IMG/VR virus record: IMGVR_UViG_3300010883_000089
Location: 1 to 43,249 of that record
From: a virus
Reading direction: 5' to 3' (one strand)
DNA length: 43,249 nt
Shown: one piece after another, positions 9,201 through 16,669 of the stretch
Layout of the letters: each line of letters opens with the position of its first letter
Numbering within the stretch: position 1 is the first letter of the stretch
The notes under the pieces: generated by a model
Told to the model about the DNA's origin: nothing
Seen by the model: the letters and a program-made list of their open reading frames with translations, nothing else
The model's database searches: none
Made by a program: the position numbers and the translations under genes

Positions 9201-10687
9201 GGGACCTGATTGATGTTCTCTTCGAAACACGATTGGCTCATTTAGCTCAGAAGGATGGCCCCAAGAAGTCTTCTCCCATGCAAATGGTTCTGGGAACCGT
9301 AGAATTGGTCGATCCTTTGGCAGCCTTTCAAATACAAAGCGTGGCAGTCGAGTGCCCCGGGAAATCAGCCACGGTTTATAGGCGTCTTTCTGAGATAGAT
9401 CCACTCCGCTTTAAAAAGATCACCGGTATCACCACTTTTATGAATATTGGGAGCATTCCTATTTCTATAGATAAATTTAATGAGTGGTTTCTGAACAAGG
9501 TGATGCGCTCCAAGAAGGATTCTTATTTCCTGCTTAACTTCATTAAAGATATCTGCGCTGATTTAATTTCTGCAGCCTATGGAGAAACATGTTTTGAGGA
9601 CGTGTTTAAGTTTAACATACGATTTGATACGGCCTCCTTCAGGCTTGCTCCTCCTACGGTGATGGGGAAGAAGGATCTTACTATTGATCAACTGGGGCAG
9701 TCCATTCGTAAAGGTAAGGCTTTGGATAAGATGCGCCTGACTAAGGACTCTAAACAGGGGGCCTGCATTCCAACGGTGCTGATATACAGTGTGGATTCGC
9801 GACCCATGTCAGCCGACAGAATGTCAGACATGTCCGAGGGTATTTATCACTACTTCCTAGGGGGACGCTGCGGACTTGCCAAAGAGATTCAGTTTAACCG
9901 ACAGGATATGCCCTACTACCGGGAAGCCCGCATTAGCAAGGACGCTTCTCTGGGCGCACAACAACTTAAGGAATTGTATACTGTTAATATGAACATGGTA
10001 GGAAACAACTTGCATAAAAATGGCACATATGTCTACATTGATCCAATTGCTATCGGCGCCGGCTCCTCCCGCGCTGTTGGTGGTATTCCTAATATTGCCA
10101 GGCTAATTGGATTAGGGGGATATTTTTTGGTAACAGGCGTCAAGCACGACGTGAGCAACACCGGGTTTAATACAACTGTTGATGCCATCCAGCAGGCCTC
10201 CAACTTTGACGACGGAGCCAACGAAAAGATAACCGGGCTAGCAGCGCCCGTCCCCAAAAAAGATCCGGCCCTCAACAAGGACCCGGACGACGACGGCGAC
10301 CTGGACCACACAATGCGTGAGATGGAAGCGCAGCAAAGCCTGGCTCCTCCGACTGGCCCGGGTTCGGAGAATGTCCTGTGGCCCGACGAGCAGCCCCCCC
10401 AAACCCGCGAAGAGGAAGAAAAGGCGCGCCAACAATCGGTGCAGAGACCTGGCGACAAGGCCCGCGCAGCCCTCGAAGCCCGCGACGAGGAGCGCGACGC
10501 AATCTATGCTTCGGGAGGCAATCCCTACCCGTCCCTAGGTCACCTGGGGCGCCGAGTATATGAACAACATCAGAGACTTGAAGCCAGCGGCGCCGTGGCC
10601 CGGGAGCAGGGCGGCTCGGCCACTATTGAAGGGGGTCCGAACGGGGACGTTGATGCTGCCCGTCAAGCCAGAGAGGCTAATGAGTAG
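6272..10687 (+). CDS. Very large virion protein, probable baseplate hub component
   Basis: 1471 residues. Beta-rich segments around 560-660 (LRIPFKNFVDKEDINEITDG, IKSFSWSLDG) and 960-1320 (LVPYFYLGDLIDVLFETR, then GIPNIARLIGLGGYFLVTGV) look like the folded domains of phage hub proteins of the gp27/gpD type. A long charged coiled-coil-like stretch (about 810-960) lies between them. The last 150 residues are Pro/Glu/Arg-rich and probably disordered. The gene follows a gp53-like gene, which supports a baseplate role; the precise function is inferred. A TTG at 6269 is one codon upstream, but the ATG at 6272 after GAGGTGAG is preferred. The annotation as one chain is firm because the frame is open throughout. 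Confidence 0.6.
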   Translation: MGSAKNYKKEYVRWYKEIFVPACAAYAVAYDWTDQAYILENAPKKEAEFKFDNPGITNAVKPTKKLKQARDAFLHLATATSAAGLKSSFKNHLEKKGAADKSKYLTGDKVILHGKEYSIAEFKTKADKLQQSTNATGSGDVYDDAYVAAAQDQSYRLEFRKSKIALENVFNAITQCPGPGDEPWKLGIWTTAQKFKFFNIADTPDPDLFNAIISTSQTNHESPNSGHPTEPMDPGGSVVNTTKAMKTFPGFFAAPGAEAGDGLSHTPITFYRPYGGKSGKSPLGEVPDLIEVDSGDVPKLTTEQVARETKTHQWKMNTGKTFTQADVVRANSTTTEKLPLPAPGLSVDRTSVFTAERLGKLWEAFSIPAVTRLLGAGTIALLGDFPAVKGWEGVYYAKRERLFDEFQKMVIAIGKSKFKARQQPRGAPGGLSHYDKILYTVLYGLQEPIPPPLPGDDPAASAPSERLPQNVDKRALRKGEVHAIELQCFLLENIKQLASIREKLNYKHLGKISDAMPGNIVSKLNHGSPLPNEPPVGSWPPAGGPDQEAYWLQNMCPDLWALMTPHIEIYRVDYDKENAGNLISTGELRIPFKNFVDKEDINEITDGKYGRVGGAGIKSFSWSLDGVQPAEVDNMISAKLVIHFQSVYDLFRHNKVTDKASDDEYAAGIIGKAGYLDLIIGSGTSVLDKPKQPEEKTGQQEDACGSLHQGYDGARFRIKAIVGWATPPNFKDLQIPGYSPVQLEAIAKAITNSRTALYLQIVSHAINFQQDGTLELDIDYQASISGIMRSADADIFIAKEIHAQAIKDIQKDLDDPAVAQEHSTTHGTAKGKAKEEKRTELLKEQIELMRQNRMHKYSIFLKELQKKNKVYGVRVPSETLLNPIRKMDSEDRLKAAKTRQSQDISKLVVSGKAAKKSAAAAEKEAADLIEALKKAETDDAPKSDPTQNTKLKGMADEVGIFNTGNQDTVLVPYFYLGDLIDVLFETRLAHLAQKDGPKKSSPMQMVLGTVELVDPLAAFQIQSVAVECPGKSATVYRRLSEIDPLRFKKITGITTFMNIGSIPISIDKFNEWFLNKVMRSKKDSYFLLNFIKDICADLISAAYGETCFEDVFKFNIRFDTASFRLAPPTVMGKKDLTIDQLGQSIRKGKALDKMRLTKDSKQGACIPTVLIYSVDSRPMSADRMSDMSEGIYHYFLGGRCGLAKEIQFNRQDMPYYREARISKDASLGAQQLKELYTVNMNMVGNNLHKNGTYVYIDPIAIGAGSSRAVGGIPNIARLIGLGGYFLVTGVKHDVSNTGFNTTVDAIQQASNFDDGANEKITGLAAPVPKKDPALNKDPDDDGDLDHTMREMEAQQSLAPPTGPGSENVLWPDEQPPQTREEEEKARQQSVQRPGDKARAALEARDEERDAIYASGGNPYPSLGHLGRRVYEQHQRLEASGAVAREQGGSATIEGGPNGDVDAARQAREANE

Positions 10688-11970
10688 TGCCAGTTAAAAT
10701 TACCAATCCAGATGGCGACTTCTTCTTTACCCCCGAAGACCTTGCATATCCCCGCGGCACCAACGGGCTCGCATCTTTTGCTGCAATGTTTCAGCGTACT
10801 CTGTACAAAGAGAATATGTATCCGGGTCCTGATGTTGGAATTCCCGTCCCCCTTGATACTTGGTACGAACGAGGCTTCTTCGGCCGCGTCGATCGAACGC
10901 AAAACACTATTATTCCTGACACCACCAACCTGGTTCAGGTGACAGAAGCCGAAGGCCCGATCTTTACTTTTGATTTTGTGGCTGATTGCTTCACACGGTG
11001 GGTGAACCATATGGGAGATGCGTATTTGATGGGAGCCGTCTCCAAGCAGGGGCGCAAAGCCATCCTCGCCCCTCGTGCGGTGGGGGGCTATAGCGATCCC
11101 ACTCAACAATTTTTTCAATTCCATGAAGGTCTTGCGAAGGCTTTCATTACGAGCTTTCGCCCACCCCGAGAAAAACCGATTGAAAATTTTAAAGGGTTCC
11201 TTGAATACTATGTGCCTTTCCTGATCAATCTCGCGCCCTCCTTCCCAATGACCAAGACTAACTTTGTTTTGTCTTACAAAATGGATCCCATGTGTAATGG
11301 GCTATCTCTTAGTTTATATGATGGGGACGCCGGCGATGATACAACTAAATTTGGCGAGTTCATTCAAGATCCCAACTTTGCATTTTATACCAATTCGATC
11401 AAAAAGTATGGTTTTTTGGTTAACAAGAACAAACCATGGATAATCACGGCTGATCTTTTTACGCCGGCTTTGCAAGACCGACTCGAATATTACATTGATG
11501 AGGTCACTCACAAACCTGTTCGACCTTCCAACTTTTTTAATGTCTATTATCGTAAAACTTATCTGACGGATTTTGATGATTTGACTCAGATTCTTTTAAG
11601 TGCTTATCGTTATTTGCAATCCGGCGCCCCACTATGTCAGAAAGAAACCATCTGCCCAAATGGAACTTTTAACTATAAGAGTTATCCGCGCGAACTATAT
11701 GATAGAGATCAGTTAGCTTCTCAGATCAGCCCTCAGCTGTTGATCGATACTTATCTGGCTTTGCGACAAGCTGAAAGTAGCAACACTCTTACCCGCATCG
11801 GAGTGGATCGTCTGCGCCGCCGCGCCTATCAGATATACAAGCTGCGCCACCCCGGGGTAGCCCTGACCCCCCTCCAACGCGTTGCCCACGAAATCAATCT
11901 TGAGTATAAAAAATATATCTACCCTGCCTCGTTGTCGCGCCTTACCGGCATCCCCCTCTCAATGATGTAG
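10687..11970 (+). CDS. Probable virion structural protein
   Basis: 427 residues, no named family. Aromatic-rich and without signal peptide or membrane segment. Visible features are an N-terminal segment with FTPEDLAYPRGTNG, a middle region with FLEYYVPFLINLAPSFPMTK, and a basic helical C-terminus (RLRRRAYQIYKLRHPG, LTGIPLSMM). The GTG start overlaps the stop of the hub-like gene (TAGTG). It is the last gene before a sigma70 promoter, so it ends the structural operon. Placement and composition suggest a baseplate or tail part; nothing in the sequence fixes which. Confidence 0.6.
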   Translation: MPVKITNPDGDFFFTPEDLAYPRGTNGLASFAAMFQRTLYKENMYPGPDVGIPVPLDTWYERGFFGRVDRTQNTIIPDTTNLVQVTEAEGPIFTFDFVADCFTRWVNHMGDAYLMGAVSKQGRKAILAPRAVGGYSDPTQQFFQFHEGLAKAFITSFRPPREKPIENFKGFLEYYVPFLINLAPSFPMTKTNFVLSYKMDPMCNGLSLSLYDGDAGDDTTKFGEFIQDPNFAFYTNSIKKYGFLVNKNKPWIITADLFTPALQDRLEYYIDEVTHKPVRPSNFFNVYYRKTYLTDFDDLTQILLSAYRYLQSGAPLCQKETICPNGTFNYKSYPRELYDRDQLASQISPQLLIDTYLALRQAESSNTLTRIGVDRLRRRAYQIYKLRHPGVALTPLQRVAHEINLEYKKYIYPASLSRLTGIPLSMM

Positions 11971-11984
11971 AATAATAAAAAAGC

Positions 11985-12013
11985 TTGACTTAAGAGAGAA
12001 AACCCTCTATCCT
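11985..12013 (+). promoter_or_regulatory. Sigma70-type promoter, predicted leaderless
   Basis: TTGACT (11985-11990), 17-base spacer, TATCCT (12008-12013). The ATG of the polymerase gene begins after 6 bases at 12020, so the expected transcription start falls on the start codon. No ribosome site fits in between. Confidence 0.7.
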
Positions 12014-12019
12014 ATTCAT

Positions 12020-13219
12020 ATGACGATTGCACCCCTATTCCAAGTACTGGATAGTAAGAAAGATTGTGTGGGCTATTTTACCGACAACATGATTAATGGT
12101 TCGAGCGCGCCACCACTGGCTGGTGCAACCTGGGATTATTCGAGCCATCTACCCGGCGAGTCCTATGAGCTAGCGCGCCTTTTTTGTGGGGGCGCCTCTC
12201 TCACCGAAGTGTGCCCCGATGAATTGAAGGAAGAATGGGCCCAGATCAAGTCGCGACTCAAGGCGTGTCTTAGGGCCTTTAATACCGCGCATCTATCTTT
12301 AGATTATAACTGTCTCTATGACGTGATCCCGGAATATTTTCTTTTTCGGTATTTGGATACCAAGAATAAGATCACGCGTCACGTTCTCGACACCTATCCT
12401 CGCCCCCCCAACTATCAACTTATGTATAACTTGGTGGAAATGCTGTCAGTGATCGGGAGCAACGAGTTACTTCTGGATATCCGCCCCATTCAGCATTTGC
12501 TGGGATCGGTACGGGGAAAGAATTTTCTTCGCACCCTCCAAACAGTTCGGCCGGTTTGTGACTACAACGCGTGGGGGACCGTTACTGGGCGCCTGTCCAC
12601 CAACCCCAACACCTTTCCTATTCTTACCATGAGTAAAGATTTTCGAGCCTGTATTAGGCCTACGAACGACTGGTTAGTGGAGCTTGATTTTAATGCCGCA
12701 GAGCTGAGGGTACTCCTCGCACTTGCCGGTGTTGAGCAGCCCAAGAATGACATTCATAACTGGAATGTTAAGAACATTTTCGACGACAACCTGACTCGCG
12801 AAGAGGCTAAGGTGAAGACCTTCGCGTGGTTGTATTCTAGTAAGGAAAACAAGCAGTTAGAGAGTCTTTATAACAAGGATTTAGTGAGAAATAAGTACTG
12901 GGATGGCTGTAAAATTGAGACAGATTATGGTAGAATAATAGAGAACGTAGACGAGCATCATGCTCTCAACTACATCGTTCAAAGCACCACAATTGACATG
13001 GTGCATGAACAGGCTTATAAAGTCTACGAGCTTTTGAAGGGGAGAAAGAGCCACATCGCATTTCTTATTCACGACGCAGTGTATATCGACCTCGCAGCAG
13101 AAGATCGATATGAATTAGTGAATTTGCTTGACACGTTCAGGAAAACACGGTATGATATGTTCAAGGTTAACGTCTCCGCTGGAAAGAACCTCGGAGATAT
13201 GAAGGAACTAAAGTTATGA
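12020..13219 (+). CDS. Family A DNA polymerase core (no exonuclease domains)
   Basis: 399 residues. Polymerase I-type motifs are present: TGRLSTNPNTFPIL before the palm, motif A as DFNAAELR (D223, E228), motif B as REEAKVKTFAWLY (R260, K264, F268, Y272), and motif C as LIHDAVYID (H351, D352). The usual motif C Glu after the Asp is Ala here, but the catalytic Asp residues remain. There is no room for 3'-5' or 5'-3' exonuclease domains; a separate FEN-type exonuclease is encoded at 19782. The first 170 residues are not recognisable as a standard domain. It opens an operon with a predicted leaderless start, and the next gene overlaps by ATGA. A DnaE polymerase at 26793 is also present, so the division of labour is unclear. 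Confidence 0.88.
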   Translation: MTIAPLFQVLDSKKDCVGYFTDNMINGSSAPPLAGATWDYSSHLPGESYELARLFCGGASLTEVCPDELKEEWAQIKSRLKACLRAFNTAHLSLDYNCLYDVIPEYFLFRYLDTKNKITRHVLDTYPRPPNYQLMYNLVEMLSVIGSNELLLDIRPIQHLLGSVRGKNFLRTLQTVRPVCDYNAWGTVTGRLSTNPNTFPILTMSKDFRACIRPTNDWLVELDFNAAELRVLLALAGVEQPKNDIHNWNVKNIFDDNLTREEAKVKTFAWLYSSKENKQLESLYNKDLVRNKYWDGCKIETDYGRIIENVDEHHALNYIVQSTTIDMVHEQAYKVYELLKGRKSHIAFLIHDAVYIDLAAEDRYELVNLLDTFRKTRYDMFKVNVSAGKNLGDMKELKL

Positions 13220-13446
13220 ATGAAAGGGAAAAAATGCAACACGCAGAACTAGACAGAATCAAGAGGATGCTGTTAGAAAACCCCGAGAAGCTAGGTCCCG
13301 ATGGCGCCCAGCGCCGAGCAACCCTTAAGTGGCTTGACGACGAAGTCGCCATCGCCGAGAACTTCGAGGTCATCGACGGCCGCGGCAATCTTGATCTCGA
13401 TGATCCAAGGCTTCGCAACCGCTCCCACCTAAAGGTTGTAAAGTGA
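13216..13446 (+). CDS. Small hypothetical protein
   Basis: 76 residues, charged and mostly helical, with a C-terminus containing DLDDPRLRNRSH. No family recognised. ATGA overlap with the polymerase gene and GTGA overlap with the next gene place it firmly in the operon, so it is very likely translated. Confidence 0.7.
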   Translation: MNEREKMQHAELDRIKRMLLENPEKLGPDGAQRRATLKWLDDEVAIAENFEVIDGRGNLDLDDPRLRNRSHLKVVK

Positions 13447-13760
13447 AGAAGATTTATCAAAAGTTAGTCCGGGATCGTATTCCCGAGATCATTGAGAAGG
13501 ACGGCAAAGACTACCAGATAAGTCAGCTACGCGGTGACGACCTGACACGGTTTGCTCTTAAGAAGCTTCGTGAAGAGGTCCAGGAATTTGTTGAGAATCC
13601 TTGCGCCGAAGAGGCGGCAGATATAGAGGAGATTCTACAGTTTGTATGTGGGAGGCTCTCTATAGGACCAACAGCCATAAGGGCTCAGCGTTTGTCAAAG
13701 TGCGCCACTCGTGGGAGCTTTGATATGGGGTTCCTTTTGGAGTGGGTTGAAGAAGAATGA
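13443..13760 (+). CDS. MazG/PRA-PH-like NTP pyrophosphohydrolase
   Basis: 105 residues. It begins with the characteristic YQKLVRDRIPEII of the all-alpha NTP pyrophosphatase superfamily. The metal-binding pattern is visible as LREEVQEF followed after a short gap by EEAADIEEI (ExxE...ExxD type). Members hydrolyse nucleoside triphosphates to monophosphate and pyrophosphate, often to clean damaged nucleotides or shift pools. The C-terminal 35 residues are less typical. GTG start overlaps the previous stop (GTGA), and the next gene starts by ATGA. The substrate cannot be read from the sequence. Confidence 0.75.
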   Translation: MKKIYQKLVRDRIPEIIEKDGKDYQISQLRGDDLTRFALKKLREEVQEFVENPCAEEAADIEEILQFVCGRLSIGPTAIRAQRLSKCATRGSFDMGFLLEWVEEE

Positions 13761-14608
13761 TAGTGGTTGGCTTAGGGAAAGCCGGCTGCAACATAGCGCG
13801 GGTGTTTAAAAAATTCCCTCAGTACGAAACGTATGGAATTGATGTTACCACAGAGGCCGACATCACCATCAGAAAACGCGCGACTCATGAGGAGTATGAG
13901 AAGCATTTCCCTTCGCTCAAAAAAAAATTGAAGTTCTCAAAGAAAGAGGTGACTGTTATTATTGGAGGCAGTGGTGCCATATCCGGCGCTAGCCTCCGAC
14001 TGTTGGAGCAGCTTCAAGATAATAACCTCTCGGTTATTTACATTCAGCCGGATCTTGACCTTCTCAGTGAAGTTCAGACCATGCAGGAACGAATTGTAAA
14101 GAATGTGTTGCAAGAGTATGCGCGGTCAGGACTTCTGGAAGTGATTTATTTAATTAATAATGGGCTCGTGGAGCAAGGAGTGGGCGAGGTACCAATCCTT
14201 GGTTATGCCGACGTTCTTAATCAAGCTATCGTTAATACCTTGCACATGATTAATGTTTTTAAAAACTCAGAATCGGTAGCGGGCAACTTCACACGCCCCT
14301 CCCCTCTGAGTCGCATCGCGACGATCGGCGTTATGGATGTCGAAGAAGAAAAAGAAAAATGGTTTTATGACTTGACTAATGCACGTGACGTGGTATACTA
14401 CTATGGTATCAATGAAGAAGACCTAAAGGAAGATGGTACGTTGTTCCGTAAAATAGTCAACTATGTTAAGAAGCAGCTAAACGAGGGAGTTAATATTTCG
14501 TATGGCATCTTTAAAACAACCTACGACCAAAAATATTGTTATTGCATTAAGTATTCATCTGTGGTACAATCATATAAAGAACTACTAGACGATCAGGATA
14601 TTGGCTGA
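13757..14608 (+). CDS. Divergent tubulin/FtsZ-like protein
   Basis: 283 residues. The N-terminus IVVGLGKAGCNIARVF matches the first nucleotide-binding loop of FtsZ (GxGGxGxN). GGSGAISGAS at 70-79 stands where FtsZ and tubulin have GGGTGTG. It is followed by a strand (LSVIYIQPD), a helix, a second strand with IYLINNGLVEQ (compare the IPNDxLL of FtsZ) and a helix ILGYADVLNQAIVNTLHMIN (compare the helix before the T7 loop). The T7 catalytic motif NxDxxD is not visible; the region reads FTRPSPLSRI. So the nucleotide fold looks kept while GTP hydrolysis may be lost. It overlaps the NTP pyrophosphohydrolase gene (ATGA) and precedes gp32. Phage tubulins such as PhuZ and TubZ build filaments, but this one is much shorter and its role is unknown. 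Confidence 0.6.
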   Translation: MIVVGLGKAGCNIARVFKKFPQYETYGIDVTTEADITIRKRATHEEYEKHFPSLKKKLKFSKKEVTVIIGGSGAISGASLRLLEQLQDNNLSVIYIQPDLDLLSEVQTMQERIVKNVLQEYARSGLLEVIYLINNGLVEQGVGEVPILGYADVLNQAIVNTLHMINVFKNSESVAGNFTRPSPLSRIATIGVMDVEEEKEKWFYDLTNARDVVYYYGINEEDLKEDGTLFRKIVNYVKKQLNEGVNISYGIFKTTYDQKYCYCIKYSSVVQSYKELLDDQDIG

Positions 14609-14640
14609 TCGTACTTTAACCCAACTATAAGGAGATAAAA

Positions 14641-15411
14641 ATGGGTATCAATTTAGATAAGATGAGAGAAAAGCTCTCGTCACTACGTGGAGACGGTAAC
14701 TCAAATGACACATTCTGGCGTCCTGATGACGGCGACCAGACTATTCGGATCGTTCCGACGGCAGACGGCGATCCCTTCAAGGAGATGTGGTTTCATTACA
14801 ACATCGAGAAGGGCGGTTTCCTCTGCCCCAAGCGTAACTACAGTGACGAGTGTCCTGTATGTGAGTTCGCCTCACAGCTTTGGCGCGAGGGAGTCGATAA
14901 CAACGACGACCACAGTAAGAAGACTGCAAAGTCTCTCTTCGTACGACAGCGCTTCTTCAGCCCCGTGATGGTCCGCGGTGAGGAAGAGAAGGGTGTGCGT
15001 GTATGGGGCTATGGTAAGACCGCTTATGAGAATCTTCTGACTCTCGTGCTGAATCCGGAGTATGGTGATATCACCGACACCGAGACTGGTACAGATCTCA
15101 CGATGACCTACGGAAAGCCACCCGGTGCGTCTTTCCCGCAGACGAAGCTCGTACCTCGTCGACGGTCTTCCCCGCTCTGCGAGGAAATGACCCCCGACAA
15201 GTGCGTAGAGCTTCTCGATAGCATTCCAGAGTTTTCTGGCTTGTTTGAACGAAAGACAACCGATGATGTTCAGACCATTCTGGACACCTTTGTTAATTCT
15301 CAGGTCGAAGATCCCGAGACGGTGAGTAGCGAAACCGAGAAGTATGGGAAGACTGCGGACGGCGAAGCCAACGCCGTCGACGCTGCTTTCGCCGAGCTTG
15401 GCGCTCTTTAA
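14641..15411 (+). CDS. 32: gp32-like single-stranded DNA-binding protein
   Basis: 256 residues. The core contains WRPDDGDQTIRIVP, MWFHYN and a zinc site made of H52, C62, C71 and C74, with the same His-Cys-Cys-Cys layout as T4 gp32. The C-terminal 60 residues are acidic (EDPETVSSETEKYG) and end in a short hydrophobic tail, FAELGAL; in T4 the acidic tail contacts replication and recombination partners. It coats single-stranded DNA during replication, recombination and repair. Start ATG follows AAGGAG at 8 bases. It is close to the polymerase operon and UvsX, as expected. The repeated hairpin begins 16 bases after its stop codon. Confidence 0.93.
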   Translation: MGINLDKMREKLSSLRGDGNSNDTFWRPDDGDQTIRIVPTADGDPFKEMWFHYNIEKGGFLCPKRNYSDECPVCEFASQLWREGVDNNDDHSKKTAKSLFVRQRFFSPVMVRGEEEKGVRVWGYGKTAYENLLTLVLNPEYGDITDTETGTDLTMTYGKPPGASFPQTKLVPRRRSSPLCEEMTPDKCVELLDSIPEFSGLFERKTTDDVQTILDTFVNSQVEDPETVSSETEKYGKTADGEANAVDAAFAELGAL

Positions 15412-15426
15412 TATCCCCCCCACAGG

Positions 15427-15451
15427 GAGGCACAGGGTTATCAGGTGTCTC
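15427..15451 (+). ncRNA. Repeated RNA hairpin, copy 1
   Basis: GAGGCAC (15427-15433) pairs with GTGTCTC (15445-15451), with one G-U pair; loop AGGGTTATCAG. Same flanks as the other copies (CCACAGG before, ACA after). It lies 28 bases before the ATG at 15480. No T-run follows, so it is not a standard terminator. Confidence 0.65.
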
Positions 15452-15479
15452 ACACTTATACACACACAAAGGAGATATT

Positions 15480-15683
15480 ATGAATGATACAAACAAAAGC
15501 GGATACGAACTCCGCCAAGAACTGCTAGGAATGGCAATGGGCATTGTAAGTGAGCGCAATCATCGCGCTCGCGAGAATGAACATCTTAAGTCGGAGGGCC
15601 AGCGGACTACCGTTGAACCTTTCACGACTGAGGAAATTCTAATGGAAGCTGAAAAGCTTTACACCTTCGTTCAAAAGAAGTAA
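15480..15683 (+). CDS. Small conserved phage protein
   Basis: 67 residues. It contains ELRQELLGMAMGIV and a C-terminal TTEEILMEAEKLYTFVQKK. This pattern recurs in small proteins of T4-like marine phages; no function is known to me. A strong AAAGGAG site lies 7 bases before the ATG. Hairpin copies 1 and 2 flank the gene. Confidence 0.75.
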   Translation: MNDTNKSGYELRQELLGMAMGIVSERNHRARENEHLKSEGQRTTVEPFTTEEILMEAEKLYTFVQKK

Positions 15684-15699
15684 AGCTTTGACCCACAGG

Positions 15700-15724
15700 G
15701 AGGCACAGGGTTATCAGGTGCCTC
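15700..15724 (+). ncRNA. Repeated RNA hairpin, copy 2
   Basis: GAGGCAC (15700-15706) pairs perfectly with GTGCCTC (15718-15724); loop AGGGTTATCAG identical to copy 1. It lies 19 bases before the ATG at 15744. Confidence 0.65.
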
Positions 15725-15743
15725 ACATATGAAAGGAACAGAT

Positions 15744-15932
15744 ATGACTATTGGAACAAATCTTCTAGAGGAGCTTATTATTCTCCTTGAGGAAACCCGA
15801 GAGGACCACGAAAAGTTTTTTGAGCGCGGCAACAATGCCGCCGGAACGCGTATTCGTAAGGCGATGCAAGAAGTAAAGACACTTGCGCAAGAGCTTCGGT
15901 CCGAAGTTCAAGAGACTAAGAACTCACAATAA
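15744..15932 (+). CDS. Hc1-like small histone-like protein
   Basis: 62 residues. The segment EKFFERGNNAAGTRIRKAMQ followed by EVKTLAQELRSEVQE resembles the N-terminal part of bacterial histone H1-like Hc1 proteins, which bind DNA. The lysine-rich tail of full Hc1 is absent. The upstream ATG at 15729 has no ribosome site; ATG at 15744 lies 7 bases after AAAGGA and is preferred. It lies between hairpin copies 2 and 3. The function in the phage is unknown; nucleoid binding is inferred from the family. Confidence 0.6.
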   Translation: MTIGTNLLEELIILLEETREDHEKFFERGNNAAGTRIRKAMQEVKTLAQELRSEVQETKNSQ

Positions 15933-15948
15933 ACCTTAACACCACAGG

Positions 15949-15971
15949 GAGGCATGGGTGACAGATGCCTC
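15949..15971 (+). ncRNA. Repeated RNA hairpin, copy 3
   Basis: GAGGCAT (15949-15955) pairs with ATGCCTC (15965-15971); loop GGGTGACAG. Against copies 1 and 2 the closing pair changed from C-G to T-A on both sides, which supports selection for RNA structure. It lies 28 bases before the GTG at 16000. Confidence 0.65.
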
Positions 15972-15999
15972 ACATTTTTAACAGAAGAAAGGCATCACA

Positions 16000-16500
16000 G
16001 TGAAATCAATTGTAGAAACTCTCCGCGAACTCGGAATTGCAGAGGAGGATTATGTATATCTTAATTACGAGGATGTTGCCAGCATTTGGCATATCTCCGA
16101 TGATTATATTTCGACCGCCCTGGCGGACACCAGCACCGCCACCATCCTAGCTAGCCTTTTGGCCACGCCGGGAATTACTATATGGTCGCGGTATGAGGAG
16201 GACATCCTCGGCAGCATGCGCGACGAAGGGTTGTTGGAAGATTATGATCGCGGGGGGGCCTTTGAAGAATACCTTGTTGAAGCTATTATTGAACACGCCT
16301 ATGAATATAATTTGCTCACGATCTCTACTGAGAGACACGATCACAAGCGCGGCTCGTGCGAAGTCGCCGCGAACGTAAAAGTCCGCGCTGGTGAACTGTA
16401 CGCTTTGAACGACGATGCCGACAGCTTCGTCGCCGGCTTTGATGTGGTAGTGCAAACACAGAATGGTCTGCTCACCATCAACAAATACGAGCTTGATTAG
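16000..16500 (+). CDS. Hypothetical acidic protein
   Basis: 166 residues, strongly acidic, no recognised domain. The N-terminus MKSIVETLRELGIAEEDYVY is helical; the C-terminal third looks like beta strands (SFVAGFDVVVQTQNGLLTIN). The GTG start follows AGAAAGG. It is the third gene preceded by the repeated hairpin, so it may share post-transcriptional control with its two small neighbours. Confidence 0.7.
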   Translation: MKSIVETLRELGIAEEDYVYLNYEDVASIWHISDDYISTALADTSTATILASLLATPGITIWSRYEEDILGSMRDEGLLEDYDRGGAFEEYLVEAIIEHAYEYNLLTISTERHDHKRGSCEVAANVKVRAGELYALNDDADSFVAGFDVVVQTQNGLLTINKYELD

Positions 16501-16507
16501 GCCGCTG

Positions 16508-16669
16508 ATGTCTTTTTTGATTTTGGTTATTCTCGCTGCCCTCGGGCTATATGTAATGGACCTGCGTCGTCAGATAGATGAAGTGGGCGAAGAGGTGTCG
16601 CAAATGCACAAAGATTTTTTGGCAGAAGTTTATCTGAGGTATGGAGGTCCCGCCGATGGCCAAGAGTAA
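16508..16669 (+). CDS. Small single-pass membrane protein
   Basis: 53 residues. An N-terminal hydrophobic segment, SFLILVILAALGLYVM, is followed by a charged helix (DLRRQIDEVGEEVSQMHKDF) and a short tail. The ATG at 16508 is preferred over one at 16463, which lies inside the previous gene and lacks a ribosome site. The end of this frame overlaps the start region of UvsX, so the two are probably co-translated. A membrane helix plus cytoplasmic coil fits many small phage membrane proteins; no function is assigned. Confidence 0.55.
   Translation: MSFLILVILAALGLYVMDLRRQIDEVGEEVSQMHKDFLAEVYLRYGGPADGQE

Noticed and set aside
10033-10563. Several overlapping frames on both strands near the end of the hub-like gene
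   Set aside because: GC-rich, Arg/Pro-rich translations without recognisable motifs; the + strand hub frame is continuous through the region.
11993-12008. AGAG-N8-CTCT as an operator in the polymerase promoter
   Set aside because: Only 4-bp arms in a purine-rich stretch; this is expected by chance.
15427-15971. Hairpin copies as ordinary intrinsic terminators
   Set aside because: Copies 1 and 2 lack a T-run after the stem, and copy 3 has only a short one after a gap; the shared loops and flanks are also not explained by termination.
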